Of a DNA stretch of 64,000 nt, positions 24,841 through 34,094 are shown one piece after another. The DNA is taken from positions 186,001 to 250,000 of the forward strand of contig OY759361.1 in the NCBI GenBank assembly GCA_963662355.1, in the 5' to 3' direction. The notes beneath the pieces were generated by a model. It did no database searches and was not told the origin of the DNA. It worked only from the letters and a program-made list of their open reading frames with translations. Made by a program: the position numbers and the translations under genes. Source of the stretch: WTFY01 sp026713925 (lineage in GTDB: Bacteria > Pseudomonadota > Gammaproteobacteria > UBA4575). Numbering within the stretch: the first letter of the stretch is position 1; each line of letters starts with the position of its first letter.

Positions 24841-25770
24841 TTAGACCAGTGAGTCAAGAAGCTGCTGAAAATCCTGTGGCAAAGGGACAGTCCATTCACA
24901 TTTTTTCGCTTCATCCGGATGCATGATTTCCAGGCATGAAGCATGCAAAGCCTGACGGGGAAATCTGGCAAGTATGCTTAAACTGGAGTGTCCTGTAGCC
25001 CTGACCCTTTTGCCGTACACCGGGTCCCCGACGACCGGAATTTTCATGTGTGCCATGTGCACACGTATCTGGTGAGTCCTGCCGGTTTCAAGCTGCACAT
25101 CAAGTAACGTGCATGATCCATAGTTCCTGCGTATACGGTAGTGTGTTACTGCCGTTTTACCAGAAGAGATAACGGCCATTCTTTTCCGATCAACCGGATG
25201 TCTGCCCAGGGGCGCATTAACTGTCCCTCCGGCAATCACATTCCCATATACCAGAGCAATGTACTTTCGTTGCACCGTTCGTTGCTGCAACTGCTCTACC
25301 AGACTGGCATGGCTTTTCAACTGCTTCGCTATGACCAACAGACCGCTTGTATCCTTATCCAGTCGATGCACGATCCCAGCTCTTGGTATGGCAGACAAAC
25401 CGGGAGCATGATGAAGCAGTGCATTCGCCAAGGTACCTGAGGGATTTCCCGCACCGGGGTGCACTACAAAACCTGCCGGTTTGTTGATGATTAAAATAAA
25501 TTCATCTTCATATATGATATCGAGATCTATTTCCTCAGGCACAAGCTGGCTTTCGTCTGCAAGCACAACCTCCATACGAACCTGTTCCCCACCGGACACG
25601 ATGTCCCGGGGCCGCAAGGCTTTTCCATCTACCAGAACATCTCCACTGCGTATCCATTTTTGCAGTCTGTTGCGCGAATAGTTCGGAAACATGTGTGACA
25701 ATGCAGAGTCCAGACGCAAACCCCTGAAAGACGCAGGGATGATGACCGATAATTGATGGTTGTCATTCAT
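24841..25770 (-). CDS. rluD: 23S rRNA pseudouridine synthase RluD
   Basis: A 309-residue enzyme that makes pseudouridines in helix 69 of 23S rRNA. An S4 RNA-binding domain (about 15-75, GLRLDSALSHMFPNYSRNRLQKWIRSGDVLVDG) precedes the catalytic domain with HRLDKDTSGLLVIAK, where Asp138 is the nucleophile. The downstream KYIALVYG and GRTHQIRVHMAHM motifs are present. It is divergent from bamD, whose start is 42 bases away, so their promoters must overlap; this head-to-head arrangement is conserved with E. coli. Confidence 0.95.
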   Translation of the reverse strand: MNDNHQLSVIIPASFRGLRLDSALSHMFPNYSRNRLQKWIRSGDVLVDGKALRPRDIVSGGEQVRMEVVLADESQLVPEEIDLDIIYEDEFILIINKPAGFVVHPGAGNPSGTLANALLHHAPGLSAIPRAGIVHRLDKDTSGLLVIAKQLKSHASLVEQLQQRTVQRKYIALVYGNVIAGGTVNAPLGRHPVDRKRMAVISSGKTAVTHYRIRRNYGSCTLLDVQLETGRTHQIRVHMAHMKIPVVGDPVYGKRVRATGHSSLSILARFPRQALHASCLEIMHPDEAKKCEWTVPLPQDFQQLLDSLV

Positions 25771-25812
25771 TGCCGGTACGGATTTGGTATGAAAGCAGCT
25801 ATACTCAGAAAA

Positions 25813-26721
25813 ATGAAAAAATACACATTTTTAAATTCTACGGCTTTTATTTTACGCCTGCTGGCGATTGCCGTATGCCTGAATTTATCTGGCTGCGCAT
25901 TACTTAATGTGTTGGATCGTAAAGGTGGTAATGAAGAAGATCCAGAAATCGACGAGACTGAAACTGCTGAAAAACTCTATAAGGAGGCACACGCATCCCT
26001 GTTTGCGAAACAGGATTTCACGACAGCTATTGAAAAATTTGAACTACTGGAAGCCCGCTACCCTTTTGGAAAGTATGCACAGCAGGCACAGCTTGAACTC
26101 AGCTACGCATATTACAAACAAAATAACATAGAGCAGGCGCTGAACACAGTGAACCGATTCATAAAACTGAATCCACAGCACCCAAGTATTGACTATGCAC
26201 ATTACATAAAGGGGCTGATCACTTTTGATAGCGGAAAAAACCTTATTCATTACGTACTGCCACGCGACCCTTCTAACAATGACCCGACTTCATTGCATGA
26301 GGCCTTTAAGACTTTCAGCTTGCTAGTGGAAGAATATCCCGACAGCAAATATGCTGACGACGCCAAGTTGCGCATGATTTATTTACGCAATGAACTGGCT
26401 GAATATGAACTGAAAGTAGCGAAATTCTACATGCGCCGTGGTGCTTATGTAGCTGCTGCAAATCGTGCCCAGTACATTCTAGAAAACTACCAGGGTGCTG
26501 AAATCATGCCGGAAGCTGTCTATATGCTGGAACAGGCCTACGTGCAGCTTGGGATTGATGATCTTGCAGAAGATACCCACCGAGTATATGCGCAAAACTT
26601 CCCGACCAGAAAAGATGGGGAAATCAAGGAAAAGTTCACAAGCAAAAATCGCAGTTGCGCGCAAGGCAAGTGGAGTCGGGTTCTGGAAAAACTACGCCTG
26701 AAAACCTATTACTGCAATTGA
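25813..26721 (+). CDS. bamD: Outer membrane assembly lipoprotein BamD (ComL)
   Basis: A 302-residue lipoprotein with lipobox LNLSGC. The mature part has tandem TPR-like repeats (ATAEKLYKEAHASLFAKQDFTTAIEKFELLEARYPFGKYAQQAQLELSYA, described by its start and end motifs AEKLYKEAH and LELSYAYY). It is the essential lipoprotein of the BAM complex and binds BamA and BamC. ATG 25813 is chosen; ATG 25789 would lengthen the signal peptide by eight residues and also looks workable. The chain is longer than E. coli BamD (245) by a C-terminal tail after residue 270. Confidence 0.92.
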   Translation: MKKYTFLNSTAFILRLLAIAVCLNLSGCALLNVLDRKGGNEEDPEIDETETAEKLYKEAHASLFAKQDFTTAIEKFELLEARYPFGKYAQQAQLELSYAYYKQNNIEQALNTVNRFIKLNPQHPSIDYAHYIKGLITFDSGKNLIHYVLPRDPSNNDPTSLHEAFKTFSLLVEEYPDSKYADDAKLRMIYLRNELAEYELKVAKFYMRRGAYVAAANRAQYILENYQGAEIMPEAVYMLEQAYVQLGIDDLAEDTHRVYAQNFPTRKDGEIKEKFTSKNRSCAQGKWSRVLEKLRLKTYYCN

Positions 26722-26735
26722 TATTCAGCCGGGTT

Positions 26736-28361
26736 TCAATTCTTCAAGAACCCGCTGGTTATCGGGTAACGGCGGTCTTTGCCAAAGGCACGGCAGGTAA
26801 TCTTGACTCCAGGCGGCGCCTGGCGCCTTTTGTATTCATTACGAATCACCATTTCCACGACGTGTTCCACCACACTTCTCTCAAACCCTTTCGCAACAAT
26901 TTGATCAACTGTCAGGTCCTGCTCAACAAATTGTTCCAAAATAGGATCCAGCAGGTCATATGGCGGAAGACTGTCCTGGTCAATCTGGTCAGGAGCAAGT
27001 TCTGCGGAAGGCTCGCGTGTCAACACTCGCTCAGGGATTACCTTGCTTATCCTGTTTCTGTACCGGGCCAGCTCATATACCAATAATTTTGACACATCCT
27101 TCAACGGTGCAAACCCCCCCGCCATGTCACCATATAATGTTGCATAGCCTACGGACATTTCACTTTTATTGCCTGTAGTCAAAAGAATCTTGCCGGTTTT
27201 ATTTGACAAGGCCATCAGGTACAGTCCGCGTATCCTAGACTGAATATTTTCTTCCGTCACACTCTGCCCGGAGTGTGAAATCACGGGTAGAAGACTATCC
27301 GTGATTACTGTAAAGGCATCTTCTATGGGTACTTCGTCCAGCTTGACACCAAGCTGACTGGCCAATTTGGCGGCATCTTCAATGCTCATATTCGATGTGT
27401 AACGAAATGGCATCATGACTGCATGAACGCGGTCTGCACCAAGTGCATCAACTGCAAGTGCGAGTGTTAATGCTGAATCGATCCCTCCAGATAATCCCAG
27501 CACCACTCCATCAAACCGGTTTTTCAACACATAGTCCCTGACACCCAACTGGAGAGCCTGATAAATGGAAGCAGATTCTGGCAGTGGTGTATGCAAACAG
27601 CTGCTTTCCAGCAAGTCTGATCGGGTTTTCGAATACTGAACTGTAAAAATACCGGATTCAAATGCAGGCGCCAGCATACACAGGTTTCCCTGCCTGCCCA
27701 TACAAAAAGACTCGCCATCGAAGACAAGTTCATCCTGACCACCGACCTGGTTCACATACACGATCGGAACTTTTTGTTCTTCAATCCGGGCTTTCAACAC
27801 CTCCATTCTCTGTGCAGTTTTACCCACCCGGTATGGACTCGCATTGATATTGATTATCAACTCTGCACCTGCATCCACCGTTTTCCGGATTGGATTCGCA
27901 GACCAGATATCTTCACAAATCGTAATACCCGCTTTTACACCATTAATGATAACCACGCCCGTATCATTGCCTGCCTGGAAGTATCGCTTTTCATCAAATA
28001 CCTCATAATTTGGCAAATTCTGTTTGTGATAAACCGCAACAATCTCTGAGTCACGAATCAATAATGCAGAATTAAAGAAGTGCTCCCCCTCCCTGGTAGG
28101 CGCACCAAGCAAGATATGGATACCATTAAGTTCACGTTTGATATTTTCCAAAGACTGGCTGACAGCAGACATAATTGCAGGATGAAACAAAAGGTCTTCA
28201 AGCGGGTATCCGGTAAGTGACAACTCAGAAAATACAATGAGATCTGCACGCAGATGATCTCGCGCATATTCGGCACTTTCAATTATCTTTTGAGTATTGC
28301 CCTCAATATCTCCAACCAGGAAATTGCATTGTGCGAGGGAGATGTCCAACGTGCCTTTCAT
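26736..28361 (-). CDS. nadE: Glutamine-dependent NAD+ synthetase
   Basis: A 541-residue two-domain enzyme for the last step of NAD synthesis. The N-terminal nitrilase-type glutaminase has the Glu (VFSELSLTGYP), Lys and Cys (GITICEDIW) catalytic elements. The C-terminal ligase domain has the ATP pyrophosphatase loop LGLSGGIDSALTLALAVDALG and TTGNKSE. It releases ammonia from glutamine and amidates deamido-NAD. It follows sucD by 25 bases in the same direction. Its stop faces that of bamD across 14 bases. Confidence 0.95.
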   Translation of the reverse strand: MKGTLDISLAQCNFLVGDIEGNTQKIIESAEYARDHLRADLIVFSELSLTGYPLEDLLFHPAIMSAVSQSLENIKRELNGIHILLGAPTREGEHFFNSALLIRDSEIVAVYHKQNLPNYEVFDEKRYFQAGNDTGVVIINGVKAGITICEDIWSANPIRKTVDAGAELIININASPYRVGKTAQRMEVLKARIEEQKVPIVYVNQVGGQDELVFDGESFCMGRQGNLCMLAPAFESGIFTVQYSKTRSDLLESSCLHTPLPESASIYQALQLGVRDYVLKNRFDGVVLGLSGGIDSALTLALAVDALGADRVHAVMMPFRYTSNMSIEDAAKLASQLGVKLDEVPIEDAFTVITDSLLPVISHSGQSVTEENIQSRIRGLYLMALSNKTGKILLTTGNKSEMSVGYATLYGDMAGGFAPLKDVSKLLVYELARYRNRISKVIPERVLTREPSAELAPDQIDQDSLPPYDLLDPILEQFVEQDLTVDQIVAKGFERSVVEHVVEMVIRNEYKRRQAPPGVKITCRAFGKDRRYPITSGFLKN

Positions 28362-28386
28362 CGGAACTTAAGGAGCCTGTACCGGA

Positions 28387-29259
28387 TCAGACAGCAAGAA
28401 GCTTGCTCATCTGTACACCGATATCGGCAGGTGTATGCGAGGTTACAACCCCGGCCTTTTCCAGCGCCTGATACTTTTGTTGAGCTGTACCTTTGCCGCC
28501 GCTTATGATTGCACCTGCATGACCCATGCGTTTTCCGGAAGGTGCGGTAATACCTGCAATATAGGCCACTACAGGCTTGGATACTTTTTCCTGAATATAC
28601 TCGGCTGCTGCTTCCTCTGCAGTCCCGCCGATCTCTCCCACCATAATGATGCCTTCCGTAGCATCGTCCTGTTCAAACATCTCCAGGCATTCAATGAACC
28701 CTAACCCATGAACTGGGTCACCACCTATACCAATGCAGGTAGACTGTCCCATGCCATGTTGCACAGTCTGATTCACTGCAACATAGGTGAGTGTACCTGA
28801 ACGAGAAACAATACCAACATTTCCAGGGCAATGGATATCACCTGGCATGATTCCAATTTTGCATGCACCTGGGGTAATTACACCCGGACAATTTGGCCCC
28901 AGTAATAGGGAATCTGAGTCATTCAGTACAGCTTTTACTTTGACCATATCGAGAGTAGGTACACCTTCAGTAATGCAGACAACAAGCTTGATCCCTGCAT
29001 ACACAGCCTCTAGAATGGCGTCCGCTGCAAAACCCGCAGGCACATAAATGACGCTGGCATCCGCCTCATGATCTCTCAGCGCCTGACCGACGGTGTTGTA
29101 GACGGGAAGCCCCAAGTGCGTTGTACCTCCCCTTCCTGGCGTGATCCCTGCTACCATTTGCGAACCATAAGCAATGGCCTGACGTGTGTGAAAGGTGCCC
29201 TGCCTACCAGTTATTCCCTGGCACAGGACTTTTGTGCTTTTATCGATCAAAACGCCCAT
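28387..29259 (-). CDS. sucD: Succinyl-CoA synthetase alpha subunit
   Basis: A 290-residue subunit of the TCA-cycle ligase that makes ATP or GTP while converting succinyl-CoA to succinate. Seen: the N-terminal CoA-binding fold (MGVLIDKSTKVLCQGITGRQGTFH as its first residues), GPNCPGVITPGACKIGIMPG, and the phosphohistidine in GKRMGHAGAIISGGKGTA. The start is ATG 29259; the open frame continues upstream into sucC but without similarity. It is 25 bases behind sucC. Confidence 0.97.
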   Translation of the reverse strand: MGVLIDKSTKVLCQGITGRQGTFHTRQAIAYGSQMVAGITPGRGGTTHLGLPVYNTVGQALRDHEADASVIYVPAGFAADAILEAVYAGIKLVVCITEGVPTLDMVKVKAVLNDSDSLLLGPNCPGVITPGACKIGIMPGDIHCPGNVGIVSRSGTLTYVAVNQTVQHGMGQSTCIGIGGDPVHGLGFIECLEMFEQDDATEGIIMVGEIGGTAEEAAAEYIQEKVSKPVVAYIAGITAPSGKRMGHAGAIISGGKGTAQQKYQALEKAGVVTSHTPADIGVQMSKLLAV

Positions 29260-29284
29260 GGATTTAGTAAGGTGAATTTGTAAT

Positions 29285-30451
29285 TCAGGCATTAGCCAGT
29301 GTAACTGCCTGCTGAGCACCCTCCACCAGTGTAGTAGCCAAACAGATGTTTTTATGGTGGTCCTCAAGCAATCGCCTGCCTTCTGTCGCATTGGTTCCCT
29401 GCAATAAGACTATTACAGGCACCTGCAATCGTACTTCCTGCAAAGCATCCAGTATGCCCTGCGCAGTCAGGTCACAGCGTACAATTCCTCCAAAAATATT
29501 GATAAAGACCGATTTGACATTGCCATCACTGATCACGAACTTGAATGCCTGAGCCACTTTTTCTTGAGTAGTGCCACCACCTATATCCAGGAAATTTGCA
29601 GGTTCACCACCTTGATGCTTTACCAGATCCATGGTCGCCATGGCCAGACCGGCACCATTTACAATACATCCAATGTTGCCATTCAGCTTGATGTAATTCA
29701 GACCCAGCTCCCTCGCTCCTTCCTCATAACTGTTTTCCTGAGTGACATCATGAAGATCTGCAATATCCTGCTGACGGTAAAGTGCACTGTCGTCGAAGCT
29801 AATTTTTGCATCCAGCGCAACCAGATTACCATTTCTCTCGACAATGAACGGATTGATTTCTACCAGACTGCAATCATGGGATACAAACAGCTTAAGCAAT
29901 TTCGATAAAATATCCTGCAGTTGCTGAAACTGACGTTTATTTTCCAAGCCCAGAGCATATGCAATTTCCCGCACCTGATTCGGCTGCAATCCTGCTGCCG
30001 GGTGTATGAATTGAGTAATGATCTTTTCCGGCATCTGCTGCGCAATCTGCTCAATGTCCATTCCACCTTCTGCAGACGCAATGATTGCGACCTTACCCGT
30101 TTCTCGGTCAACTAGTAAAGCCAGATAAAACTCTCGACTCACCTGTGCAGTCTCCTCAACTAAAACTGCATGAATGGGCAAGCCGTCTTCTCCAGTCTGC
30201 TTTGTAACCAGTCTACTACCCAGCATGCTGGAAATGGATGACACGAGATCTTGCTTGCTCTCTGCCAGTACTATCCCTCCTGCCTTACCTCTTCCACCTG
30301 CGTGAACCTGGGCTTTGACAACCCAAGCCTGCCGGTCTAAAGATTCACAGAATGATTCAACATCGTCACCTGATTGAATGACGTGTGAGCCTAAAACAGG
30401 GATTCCAAAGCGCGAAAAAATAGCCTTGGCCTGATATTCATGTATATTCAT
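29285..30451 (-). CDS. sucC: Succinyl-CoA synthetase beta subunit
   Basis: A 388-residue ATP-grasp subunit. MNIHEYQAKAIFSRFGIPV at the N-terminus and VVKAQVHAGGRGKAGGIVLA at the nucleotide site are typical, as is the C-terminal IFGGIVRCDLTAQGIL. It binds the nucleotide and succinate and pairs with SucD. It heads the sucC-sucD-nadE group and is divergent from coaE across 50 bases. The usual neighbours sucA and sucB are absent from this window. Confidence 0.97.
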   Translation of the reverse strand: MNIHEYQAKAIFSRFGIPVLGSHVIQSGDDVESFCESLDRQAWVVKAQVHAGGRGKAGGIVLAESKQDLVSSISSMLGSRLVTKQTGEDGLPIHAVLVEETAQVSREFYLALLVDRETGKVAIIASAEGGMDIEQIAQQMPEKIITQFIHPAAGLQPNQVREIAYALGLENKRQFQQLQDILSKLLKLFVSHDCSLVEINPFIVERNGNLVALDAKISFDDSALYRQQDIADLHDVTQENSYEEGARELGLNYIKLNGNIGCIVNGAGLAMATMDLVKHQGGEPANFLDIGGGTTQEKVAQAFKFVISDGNVKSVFINIFGGIVRCDLTAQGILDALQEVRLQVPVIVLLQGTNATEGRRLLEDHHKNICLATTLVEGAQQAVTLANA

Positions 30452-30501
30452 AATATGAGATAGAAGGCGTGTAGACCCATTATACTCAGGTACGATTCAC
30501 G

Positions 30502-31110
30502 GTGTTAGTAGTTGGCCTTACAGGTGGTATCGGATGTGGTAAAACTGCAGTTTCCAATATCTTCCATACTCACTTCAGCATTCCCGTTATTGATGCCGAT
30601 ACCATTGCCAGAGAACTGACGGAAACCAAGGAAGTCTCCGGGCTGCTATATGAAATCTTGGGCACCAAGTATTTTGATGAGGATCAGAAACTGCTGCGTG
30701 ACAAGCTTAGACAGGCTGTTTTTTCAGATTCAGGCATTCGTAACACACTGGAAGGCATACTTCATCCACTGGTATACCGGGAAATTAAACGAGAACTCAG
30801 CCAGCTAGACACATTTTACTGCATTGTTGTAATTCCGCTGTTACTGGAGACAAATCGTACAGAGCTGACAGACCGAATCCTCGTTGTTGACTGCACAATT
30901 GAACAACAGATACACCGAGTCACACTGCGTGACAAGTGCAGTGAAACACGCGTAAGGGATATAATTGCAACTCAAATTGAACGGGATAGGCGATTGAAGC
31001 TGGCAAATGATATTATTGAAAATAATAAAAGCCTAGATTTTCTGAAAGAAAAGGTTGCTATACTGCACAAGTACTATTGTGCCATGGCAAAACCTTTTGA
31101 TACATCGTGA
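30502..31110 (+). CDS. coaE: Dephospho-CoA kinase
   Basis: A 202-residue P-loop kinase performing the last step of coenzyme A synthesis, phosphorylating the 3'-OH of dephospho-CoA. The Walker A motif GLTGGIGCGKTAV is at residues 5-17, followed by IDADTIAREL and the lid region. The start is GTG 30502. It overlaps zapD by four bases (GTGA), so the two are translationally coupled, as coaE and zapD are adjacent in E. coli. Confidence 0.94.
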   Translation: MLVVGLTGGIGCGKTAVSNIFHTHFSIPVIDADTIARELTETKEVSGLLYEILGTKYFDEDQKLLRDKLRQAVFSDSGIRNTLEGILHPLVYREIKRELSQLDTFYCIVVIPLLLETNRTELTDRILVVDCTIEQQIHRVTLRDKCSETRVRDIIATQIERDRRLKLANDIIENNKSLDFLKEKVAILHKYYCAMAKPFDTS

Positions 31111-31886
31111 ACGAAAGCTTCAGTAATCGCACAATCAACTATGAACAGCCGCTTAATGAAAGAATGCGCACGTTCTTACGCTATGAGCAATTGACGCATC
31201 GTTATGAATTCTTTGCCAAGCAGGAGCGGCCATTTGATACGCATGGTGCCCTGCTTACATTGATTGAGATTTTGAACCTGGTATCACGTGGTGACCTGAA
31301 GCAGGAATTACTAAAAGAAATCAAACGGCAAATCAATACTCTGGAGCAGCTTGCGAACAGACCCAAAGTAAATACAATCAAGCTGAACAGGGTTCTTTCA
31401 AAACATAAATCGATTTTTGATGCACTGCACGCATTCCAAGGTCAAATCAATGACCATCTGAAAAAAAATGTTTTCATAAACAGTATCCGTCAACGTGCCT
31501 CTATACCAGGAGGCACGTGCGATTTTGACTTGCCTGAATATCATAATTGGCTCGGGCAATCATACATGCAGCGTAAAAAAGCACTTAAAGACTGGGCAGC
31601 ACCATTCGAGATCTTCCAGGAAGGTATTTCACAGTCTCTGCAACTCATCAGACAAAGCACACAACTCAAAAATAATTGTGCGCCTAAAGGTTTCTATAGC
31701 GAAACCCTTGACTCTGACAGACCCAGCCAACTGATTCGAATAAATGTGGAAAGCACATATTTCCCGGAATGCAGTGCAGGAAAACAGCGGTTTTCAATAC
31801 GTTTTCTTGAGCAGACCAATCTCAACCTAAACCCCAAACAAACAGATGCGGATGTGGAATTCAAGCTGGCTTGCTGTGCCTTCTAA
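31107..31886 (+). CDS. zapD: Cell division protein ZapD
   Basis: A 259-residue ZapD (YacF). YEQPLNERMRTFLRYEQLTHR at the N-terminus and CDFDLPEYHNWL in the middle are diagnostic; the fold is alpha-helical followed by a beta domain. It crosslinks FtsZ filaments at the division ring through the FtsZ C-terminal peptide, which is encoded at 39.5 kb here. The start GTG 31107 overlaps the coaE stop. Its 3' end overlaps the convergent Nudix gene by 26 bases. Confidence 0.93.
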   Translation: MNESFSNRTINYEQPLNERMRTFLRYEQLTHRYEFFAKQERPFDTHGALLTLIEILNLVSRGDLKQELLKEIKRQINTLEQLANRPKVNTIKLNRVLSKHKSIFDALHAFQGQINDHLKKNVFINSIRQRASIPGGTCDFDLPEYHNWLGQSYMQRKKALKDWAAPFEIFQEGISQSLQLIRQSTQLKNNCAPKGFYSETLDSDRPSQLIRINVESTYFPECSAGKQRFSIRFLEQTNLNLNPKQTDADVEFKLACCAF

Positions 31887-32814
31887 TACCCCATATGTCA
31901 CGTATAGCCGCAATACCTTGCCCGCCATTCACGATAGAGGCACCAATTTCACTGGCTCCTAGACCTCCAATCGCATAGACCGGAATCTTGCTGTGCTGAG
32001 CCAGACGACCAAATTTTTCCCAGCCCAACGGCCTCGCATTTGTATTTAAGGATTTTTCCAATACGGGGCCCAGAAATATATAATCCAAGCCGATATCAGA
32101 AGCATGTAACACTTCACTCAGGTTGTGGCATGATGCGCTGACCAAGTAATCCTTACCTAGCGGTCTTTCCGAGGCTGCCAGTAGTCTGTCGCTGGTTAAA
32201 TGCAGACCTGATGCATCAATGTTTTCAAGAAACCCGGCTTCGCGATTTAACACAAGGTGCGAATGCTTGCGCTGACAAATTTTTTGACACTGTTTCGCTA
32301 ACTGTAAATATGGCAGCGTTTCCAGATCATGGGAACGGAAATGAATGATGGAAATCTCTTGTTTATTTACTGTGCTCTCGAACTGCTGCAAAAATTCCGG
32401 ATTCTGGCCCACATTAGGAGTCACAGAAATCAACCTCGGCAGTTGTAGTGCACGTATGATTCCGTAATTTGCATCTGGAAATTCTATACTTTCCAAATCT
32501 GATATTTTCTTCCAGTATGCCTCCTGCATTTCATTTTCATGTACTGTTCCTGAATACTTGGTAACCAGAAAAACATCCAGAATCACGTCCCGGTCAGGAT
32601 ATGAGTATGGCACTTGAATCAGTGGCCTGCATCGATGTAGCTCAATACTCAGTTCTTCTTTTAGTTCACGCCCTAGTCCGGCTTCAGGAGACTCGTTCTC
32701 TTCCAATTTGCCACCCGGAAACTCAAAACGACCTCCCAAGTGTACCCACGGCTTTCGTTTCGTAACAAGCACTTCACCCCGGGAATTTTTTATAACACCT
32801 AGAACGACGCGCAT
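31861..32814 (-). CDS. Nudix hydrolase fused to a thiamine-phosphate-synthase-like domain
   Basis: A 317-residue two-domain protein. Residues 1-130 are a MutT-type Nudix hydrolase with box GKLEENESPEAGLGRELKEELSI; the usual Gly near the end of the box is Ser. Residues about 140-315 resemble the ThiE/TenI barrel (GLHLTSDRLLAAS, DYIFLGPVLEKSLN, IPVYAIGGLGASEI). This fusion is known in gammaproteobacteria after secA and argJ. The first domain probably clears oxidised nucleotides such as 8-oxo-dGTP; the role of the second is unsettled. It is last in secA-argJ-nudix. Confidence 0.88.
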   Translation of the reverse strand: MRVVLGVIKNSRGEVLVTKRKPWVHLGGRFEFPGGKLEENESPEAGLGRELKEELSIELHRCRPLIQVPYSYPDRDVILDVFLVTKYSGTVHENEMQEAYWKKISDLESIEFPDANYGIIRALQLPRLISVTPNVGQNPEFLQQFESTVNKQEISIIHFRSHDLETLPYLQLAKQCQKICQRKHSHLVLNREAGFLENIDASGLHLTSDRLLAASERPLGKDYLVSASCHNLSEVLHASDIGLDYIFLGPVLEKSLNTNARPLGWEKFGRLAQHSKIPVYAIGGLGASEIGASIVNGGQGIAAIRDIWGIRRHSKPA

Positions 32815-32850
32815 ATGATCCTGACCTGCACGTACACTCTCAGAAAGCCG

Positions 32851-34068
32851 TCAGGACCTGTACTCCGCATTAATCTTTACATACTCATGCGAAAGATCAG
32901 AGGTCCATACTCTGGCAGAACAGCTTCCAAGACCCAGTTCCAGCCGGAATTCTATTTCATCGTTCTGCATAGCTTGAATGCCTGCTTCCTCCGTATAGCC
33001 GGAGGCAAGCTTTCCATTTGTGACAACTTTCAGGCCATTGATATACAGGGACAGCCTGTTCATTTCCAAAGGTCCAGCTTTTGCACGCCCTGCCGCAGCC
33101 ATTATACGTCCCCAGTTCGGGTCACTGGCATAGGCCATGGTTTTAACCAGAGGCGAATGCGCAACGGTAAAGGCAATATTGCGAGCCATACTTTCGCTTG
33201 GGGCTTGATCGACAGATATACAGATATATTTTGTTATCCCTTCAGCATCTCGGACAATCGATTGTGCTAGGTCCAAGAACAGGGAATCTAGGGTTCGGAT
33301 AAATTCTACTCTGGCTCGTTCTGATAACTCACTGAAGTCTATGCCCGCCTGTCCTGTTGCGATCAGTACACAGGCATCATTGGTTGACGTATCTCCATCA
33401 ACAGTGACGCAATGAAACGATTGCCGTACGGCATCTCTCAGTACACTGACAACACTTCTTGAATCAAAACCCAGGTCTGTGGCAACAAATGCCAGCATGG
33501 TAGCCATATCCGGGTAAATCATTCCTGACCCTTTTGCAATCCCTGTAACAACTACTGTATGCCCATCAAGTTTCACTTGCTTGGAAAAGCCCTTACTGAC
33601 GGTATCAGTGGTCATAATCGCTTTCGCAGCAGCTACCCAGCCATCTTCCTCCAAATGGCCGATAAGTTGTGCGTAATATGGGGTCATTTTCTCAACATCC
33701 AGACGCTCACCAATTATGCCGGTTGAAAACGGCAATACTTCACTTTCGTTGCAGCCACTTTCGCGTGCTAAAGCCGTACATGCAGCACACGTATCTGCTA
33801 TGCCCTGCGCACCTAATCCGGCATTGGCATTTCCGGCATTTACCAGCAGATATTTTGGTTGTACAGTTCCCAGATGCCTCTTGCAGACAATAACCGGAGC
33901 GGCACAAAACTGGTTGGTCGTAAAAACCGCAGCTGTCCGTGCATGCTTGCAGATTTCCATCAGCAACAGGTCGTCCCGATGCTGATAGCGTATACCCGTG
34001 GCCGCTGTAGCCAGCCGAACACCTTTAACAGGAAATAATGATTCGGGTGAGACTTTAGAAATTGCCAT
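32851..34068 (-). CDS. argJ: Bifunctional glutamate N-acetyltransferase/ornithine acetyltransferase ArgJ
   Basis: A 405-residue self-cleaving enzyme of arginine synthesis. It transfers acetyl from N-acetylornithine to glutamate, and in bifunctional forms from acetyl-CoA. The cleavage and catalytic site is at MATML (KGSGMIYPDMATMLAF), where the Thr becomes the new N-terminus of the beta chain. VTVDGDTSTND and SDPNWGRIMAAAGRA are conserved. The usual Pro-Asn before MATML reads Pro-Asp. It lies 26 bases behind secA. Confidence 0.95.
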   Translation of the reverse strand: MAISKVSPESLFPVKGVRLATAATGIRYQHRDDLLLMEICKHARTAAVFTTNQFCAAPVIVCKRHLGTVQPKYLLVNAGNANAGLGAQGIADTCAACTALARESGCNESEVLPFSTGIIGERLDVEKMTPYYAQLIGHLEEDGWVAAAKAIMTTDTVSKGFSKQVKLDGHTVVVTGIAKGSGMIYPDMATMLAFVATDLGFDSRSVVSVLRDAVRQSFHCVTVDGDTSTNDACVLIATGQAGIDFSELSERARVEFIRTLDSLFLDLAQSIVRDAEGITKYICISVDQAPSESMARNIAFTVAHSPLVKTMAYASDPNWGRIMAAAGRAKAGPLEMNRLSLYINGLKVVTNGKLASGYTEEAGIQAMQNDEIEFRLELGLGSCSARVWTSDLSHEYVKINAEYRS

Positions 34069-34094
34069 GTGAGACTGGATTAATTGACAGACAA

